Shown here piece by piece: positions 61,601-64,000 of a stretch of DNA of 64,000 nucleotides. Source of the stretch: Gymnothorax reevesii (taxonomy: Eukaryota > Chordata > Actinopteri > Anguilliformes > Muraenidae); assembly GCA_029721435.1 (NCBI GenBank), contig CM056584.1, positions 10,226,395 to 10,290,394 on the forward strand. Reading direction: 5' to 3'. The notes under the pieces are model-generated. The model was not told the origin of the DNA and searched no databases. It worked only from the letters and a program-made list of their open reading frames with translations. Position numbers and translations under genes: made by a program. The first letter of the stretch is position 1. Every line of letters begins with the position of its first letter.

Positions 61601-63744
61601 CCATTCATGCCAATTGATCAAACCAAATTGAATTGAGACAGCAAAACCAAGAGCACAAAAGAGAGAGGGAGGGAGAGAGATTGAGAGAGAGAGAGGGAGA
61701 GAGAGAGAACACCTGGGGTGCATTTCCCGAAGTCACAGACACAAACTTACTTAGTTGGAACCACTGACTGTGAATGGACGGACCATGTTGCGCACTTAGT
61801 TAAGTGACTTAGTTAGCACCTGCGCTTTCAGGAGACGCACCCCTGGTCAGGAGGACTGATGTACAGAAGCCTTAAACCTCATGTTACCGCAGCAGAACCA
61901 GAACAGCAACAGAACGTAACACCCCTACCTGACAGGGGCCGCCGTAGGGGTCTCCTTATCCTGCCGCATCTCCAGCCGCACGTCCTTTAACAGAAGAATT
62001 ACCACACCTTAGTGGAGGTCAGGTGGGCAGCAGCCAGTTAAAATCAGCTCAGGTGTGAAACAAAGAATAATTACAGCAGAAATATGATTGGGGGGGCTGT
62101 ACCTCTGTTTTTGCAGCCAGGACCTGTAGCAGGGCCTCCAGCTCGGACAGGCGGGCAGCGTACCCCTCCTGCAGGGTCCGCAGCTCGTCCTGGGTCTGCA
62201 GGAGAGGGGAGGGGGGTGTGATATTTAAACCCGTAACTCATGACTGAGTTCGGGAGACGGTGTTTCTGCATGACTCAGGGGGCTTAGCATGGAGACAGAG
62301 AGGAACTTGGGGGATTATCCTTTATGGTGAACACGCGCAAGAGGAGTCCCGGTCATGTGCACATAAAAGCATGTCATGAGGGCATGTGCATGTGAATGTA
62401 CATCACTGAGTACGAGAACCATGAAGTCCAAATACTTTCTGCCCCTTTTCTCAGCATGGAAGTAAACACTCCAGGATGTACACACTCACACACAGTCACT
62501 CGCATGCAAACATTCTCATACGCAAAAACCCACACAAAGGCAAACTCACACACATTGTGTTTTCATGTTTTGCCAAGACAACCCATCAACTTTCATTCAT
62601 TTGCTTTATAAAGGAAATGCCCTTTGATGTTTGGCACTTTCGTTCAACCTGCGTCGGGTTTAATAAAGGAAAAGGGAAAGCTCGGATGTTCGCCCCATGG
62701 CAGCAGGTAGTGGTATTACACTTAAAAAAGAATTGATTCAGAATCGTCCCAGCCCTACATGACTGAATTGTGTAATTTAACAGTAAACAAATGTAATTGC
62801 CGTCAGCGCCCATTGTTTGTTAGCACTGAGCTAACTCCATCGGTCTGCTAACAAAGTCAGTCACTGAGTTGGGCGTTCATGGCAGAGGTAGCAACTGTCA
62901 GTAAATTCAGTTAATTGAATAGCTAGCTAAAATTGGCTCGCTAGCGAACAAATCAATGTTACACAATGGTTATGAAACTGTAAAGTGTACACACTAGCTA
63001 AGTAACATGAACTTCATTATGAGAGTGGCATCTAGCGAGCATGCAACTGCGCTGAACTAAACCGATTTAACCAATGTGTCACTTGGTATTCAGTTTGGCT
63101 AAATATTGACAGCGTGACGTAACATGGAGGAATTTTTTTTCCCCCCACTCTCACAGCCAATGACATTTTCACAAAAGTGATAATGCAAAAATATGTCATT
63201 GGCTGGGCTAGTACGGCAGTTATGCGATAAATCTTATTTTCATCACTTGTGGGGACATTTGGCCCTCTCACATGAGTATTTCAACATTTCTGAAGACTGA
63301 AAGTATGACCAAAACACTACTCACCTACCCCCAAGCCTTAAGACAACCCCTAACTCTCACACAAACCTGAACACTAATCTTAACCATAACCCACAATTCC
63401 TCCAAAGTGACCTGAACTTTAACCGTAAAACTGAGCATCATCCTACAGTAAACCCTGGACCTAAATTCTAACCCTTGGCCCAAAATAACCTTTATATAGT
63501 GAGGCCCCGAAAAATATCCTCATAAGTAAATTTTTCAAAGACTTTTCTAGAATTTTTTAGAATGGCTTCACAAGCATTGACGTGCAAGTACACACACAAG
63601 GAGACACACAGACGTGAACACACACACACACAGACACACACACACAGACACACACACAGACACACAGACACACAGACACAGACACACACACACAGACACA
63701 CAGACACACAGACACACAGACACACACACAGACACACACACACA

Positions 63745-63776
<32 letters not shown>

Positions 63777-63880
63777 GACACACAGACACACACACAGACA
63801 CACAGACACACACACAGACACACAGACACACAGACACACACACACACACACAGACAGACACACACACACACAGACACACA

Positions 63881-63929
<49 letters not shown>

Positions 63930-64000
63930 CCCTACCCTCTCGGTGTGTGCGGTCTCCCTCTGCAGCTCGCTCCTCAGCACAGTCAGTCTCTCCTCCAGGA
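52484..64000 (-). CDS. sun1: SUN domain-containing protein 1, C-terminal half (ten exons, 5' part outside window)
   Basis: Minus-strand join of >64000-63936, 62195-62103, 61984-61929, 61447-61303, 59946-59677, 58632-58548, 57888-57773, 57368-57201, 53929-53837 and 52600-52484: about 400 residues, all phases consistent. SUN1 is an inner nuclear membrane protein whose luminal SUN domain binds KASH proteins to form the LINC complex. The first four exons encode Glu/Leu/Gln-rich coiled coil. The fifth and sixth cover the pre-SUN helices up to the KASH-lid region ([22 protein letters not shown]). The last four encode the SUN domain, with [73 protein letters not shown] and [18 protein letters not shown]. 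The three Cys that in mammalian SUN proteins form the KASH link and the internal disulfide are all present. SPTGN, EYQEEG and TCLYRF favour SUN1 over SUN2. The nucleoplasmic and transmembrane parts are not in the window. Confidence 0.92.
53837..53929 (-). CDS. sun1: sun1 penultimate exon
   Basis: Acceptor cctgtccacag, 93 nt (31 codons, phase 0-0), donor gtcacg|gtaccc. Encodes [20 protein letters not shown] and [11 protein letters not shown]. The NEYQEEG-like start favours SUN1. The intron before it (53930-57200) holds the large TTAA element. Confidence 0.94.
54537..56846. mobile_element. 2.3-kb TTAA-flanked non-coding element in a sun1 intron
   Basis: The left end TTAAAGAAGACCTATTGTGC and the reversed right end TTAAAGGGGACCTATTATGC are about 20-bp inverted repeats, each at TTAA. 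No transposase or other protein is seen. The body contains a diverged direct duplication (about 55383-55600 and 56313-56560, 930 bp apart) and a 98-bp tandem array (55933-56280). A truncated relative lies at 25227-26092. Confidence 0.8.
55933..56290. repeat. 98-bp tandem repeat inside the TTAA element
   Basis: The markers ACTTTGAATG and CGCGAAAAATTTGTTTCGCG recur at about 55933, 56031, 56129 and 56229, giving roughly 98-100 bp spacing and 3.5 units. The unit is rich in CG and is nearly self-complementary around CGCGAAAAATTTGTTTCGCG. Confidence 0.8.
57201..57368 (-). CDS. sun1: sun1 exon, middle of SUN domain
   Basis: Acceptor cccttcctag, 168 nt (56 codons, phase 0-0), donor gtctac|gtaaga. 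Encodes [20 protein letters not shown] through [20 protein letters not shown] to RQFIVY. SPTGNIxSAP is SUN1-like. Confidence 0.95.
57773..57888 (-). CDS. sun1: sun1 exon, start of SUN domain
   Basis: Acceptor gtttctgcag, 116 nt, donor atccag|gtcagt. Encodes [20 protein letters not shown] and [18 protein letters not shown]. The Cys of STRCSE corresponds to the residue that makes a disulfide with KASH peptides in mammals. Confidence 0.95.
58191..58269. repeat. CA/CAGA microsatellite in a sun1 intron
   Basis: CA repeats with CAGACA interruptions. Frames over it on both strands are low-complexity artefacts. Confidence 0.9.
58548..58632 (-). CDS. sun1: sun1 exon, KASH-lid region
   Basis: Acceptor ctctccgtag, 85 nt, donor tggcg|gtacgc, phase 0 to 1. 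Encodes [20 protein letters not shown] and VDYALESG, the NALKLYS-D-TG--D-ALESGG segment conserved in SUN1/SUN2. Confidence 0.9.
59677..59946 (-). CDS. sun1: sun1 pre-SUN helical exon
   Basis: Acceptor ctcatctgcag, 270 nt (90 codons, phase 0-0), donor gaggag|gtgagg. Encodes [20 protein letters not shown] through [17 protein letters not shown] to ILRDVSLHL and [10 protein letters not shown], matching the region of human SUN1 before the SUN domain. The exon starts with two in-frame 12-nt units each ending in CAG, so the true acceptor could be 12 or 24 nt further in. Confidence 0.85.
60235..60690 (+). mobile_element. LINE fragment (reverse transcriptase C-terminal part)
   Basis: It begins with an RT-like QGSVLGPL stretch (CAGGGGTCTGTCCTTGGGCC). 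A degraded YADDTQ box (TGTTATGATACTCAGATAT) follows. It then reads [17 protein letters not shown] and [20 protein letters not shown], the pattern that follows the RT core in L2/CR1-type and related non-LTR elements. It is truncated on both sides. Clade assignment is tentative. Confidence 0.7.
60715..61025 (-). mobile_element. tRNA-derived SINE with internal CA tract
   Basis: On the minus strand the head reads GGCTCTACTGCCTCACAGCA and a B-box GGTTCGAATCC, followed by the body common in fish (TTCTCACCATGTACGTGTGG, CTCCCACAGTCCGAAG). A CA microsatellite lies at 60827-60853. It inserted next to the LINE fragment in a sun1 intron. Confidence 0.75.
61303..61447 (-). CDS. sun1: sun1 coiled-coil exon
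   Basis: Acceptor cattctctcag, 145 nt, donor gatgcg|gtgaga. Encodes [20 protein letters not shown] and onward to QLAGLHDA, with Leu/Val heptads. An in-frame TAG would appear if the nearby ggtgtag were used as acceptor, which supports the chosen site. Confidence 0.83.
61929..61984 (-). CDS. sun1: sun1 short exon
   Basis: Acceptor cttctgttaaag, 56 nt, donor gtcag|gtaggg, phase 0 to 2. Encodes [18 protein letters not shown] plus two bases; the split codon into the next exon gives Ser. Confidence 0.75.
62103..62195 (-). CDS. sun1: sun1 coiled-coil exon
   Basis: Acceptor cctctcctgcag, 93 nt (31 codons, phase 0-0), donor acagag|gtacag. Encodes [20 protein letters not shown] and [11 protein letters not shown], a heptad-rich helix of the luminal coiled coil. 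Confidence 0.85.
63589..63928. repeat. 340-bp CA/CAGA compound microsatellite at a sun1 splice donor
   Basis: Alternating ACAC and ACAGACAC motifs fill the intron side next to the sun1 exon at 63936. On the transcript the tract is (UG)/(UCUG) and starts 7 nt after the donor. Three long minus-strand frames over it encode only Cys/Val repeats and are artefacts. Confidence 0.95.
63936..64000 (-). CDS. sun1: sun1 coiled-coil exon (cut by window end)
   Basis: Encodes [20 protein letters not shown] and Arg, ending phase 0 at donor agagg|gtaggg. Its 5' end is outside the window. On the transcript a 340-nt (UG)-rich microsatellite starts 7 nt after this donor. Confidence 0.8.

Noticed and set aside
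63492..63980. Three long Cys/Val-repeat frames on the minus strand
   Set aside because: Pure products of the CA/CAGA microsatellite; only the last 65 bases of the window are coding, in the sun1 exon.

Overview
The window looks like nuclear DNA of a ray-finned (teleost) fish. It has split genes with GT-AG introns of up to 12 kb, dense CA/GT microsatellites, Tc1-like transposons of the types common in fish, TTAA-flanked MITEs, tRNA-derived SINEs and a LINE fragment. There is no sign of bacterial or organellar DNA. The species cannot be read from the sequence.

Three protein genes can be assembled by splicing. (1) gprc5b, plus strand, coding 11837-13543, is a class C orphan seven-transmembrane receptor of 388 residues. 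Almost all of it lies in one GC-rich exon, and a second exon carries the conserved C-terminal tail. A likely non-coding first exon ends at a strong donor near 506, which makes intron 1 about 11.3 kb. (2) iqck, minus strand, 47583 down to 26824, has nine coding exons that join in frame to 380 residues. It carries a DPY-30-like helical motif, the conserved [10 protein letters not shown] block and an IQ motif. The last exon is the least certain. (3) sun1, minus strand, 64000 down to 52484, has ten exons covering the second half of the protein, from the luminal coiled coils through the whole SUN domain to the stop. The 5' part lies beyond the window.

The convergent gprc5b-iqck order matches the human 16p12.3 neighbourhood, whereas sun1 lies on human chromosome 7p22. 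The conserved block therefore appears to end between iqck and sun1 at about 47.6-49.9 kb.

The rest is introns and intergenic DNA rich in repeats. At 6.5-7.1 kb there is a TTAA MITE. At 9.05-9.42 kb there is a 23-bp minisatellite. At 13.54-14.0 kb a 45-bp minisatellite begins at the gprc5b stop codon. At 21.9-22.8 kb there is a 149-bp satellite with nuclear-receptor DR1-like motifs. At 23.7-26.4 kb a dead Tc1 element carries two nested insertions. The 12-kb iqck intron 7 holds two MITEs close to exon 8, a CACATAC-type minisatellite split by a second Tc1 element, and two abutting Tc1 elements at 38.9-41.95 kb. One of these keeps a full-length transposase frame with a changed catalytic Asp. At 54.5-56.8 kb, inside sun1, lies a 2.3-kb TTAA-flanked non-coding element with internal duplications. 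A 0.87-kb relative of it sits inside the first Tc1.

The three host genes are not known to work together. GPRC5B is a plasma-membrane receptor, SUN1 is the inner-nuclear-membrane half of the LINC complex, and IQCK is a little-studied protein whose motifs suggest an axonemal or ciliary role. All family assignments come from sequence patterns recognised by eye; no database search was run.
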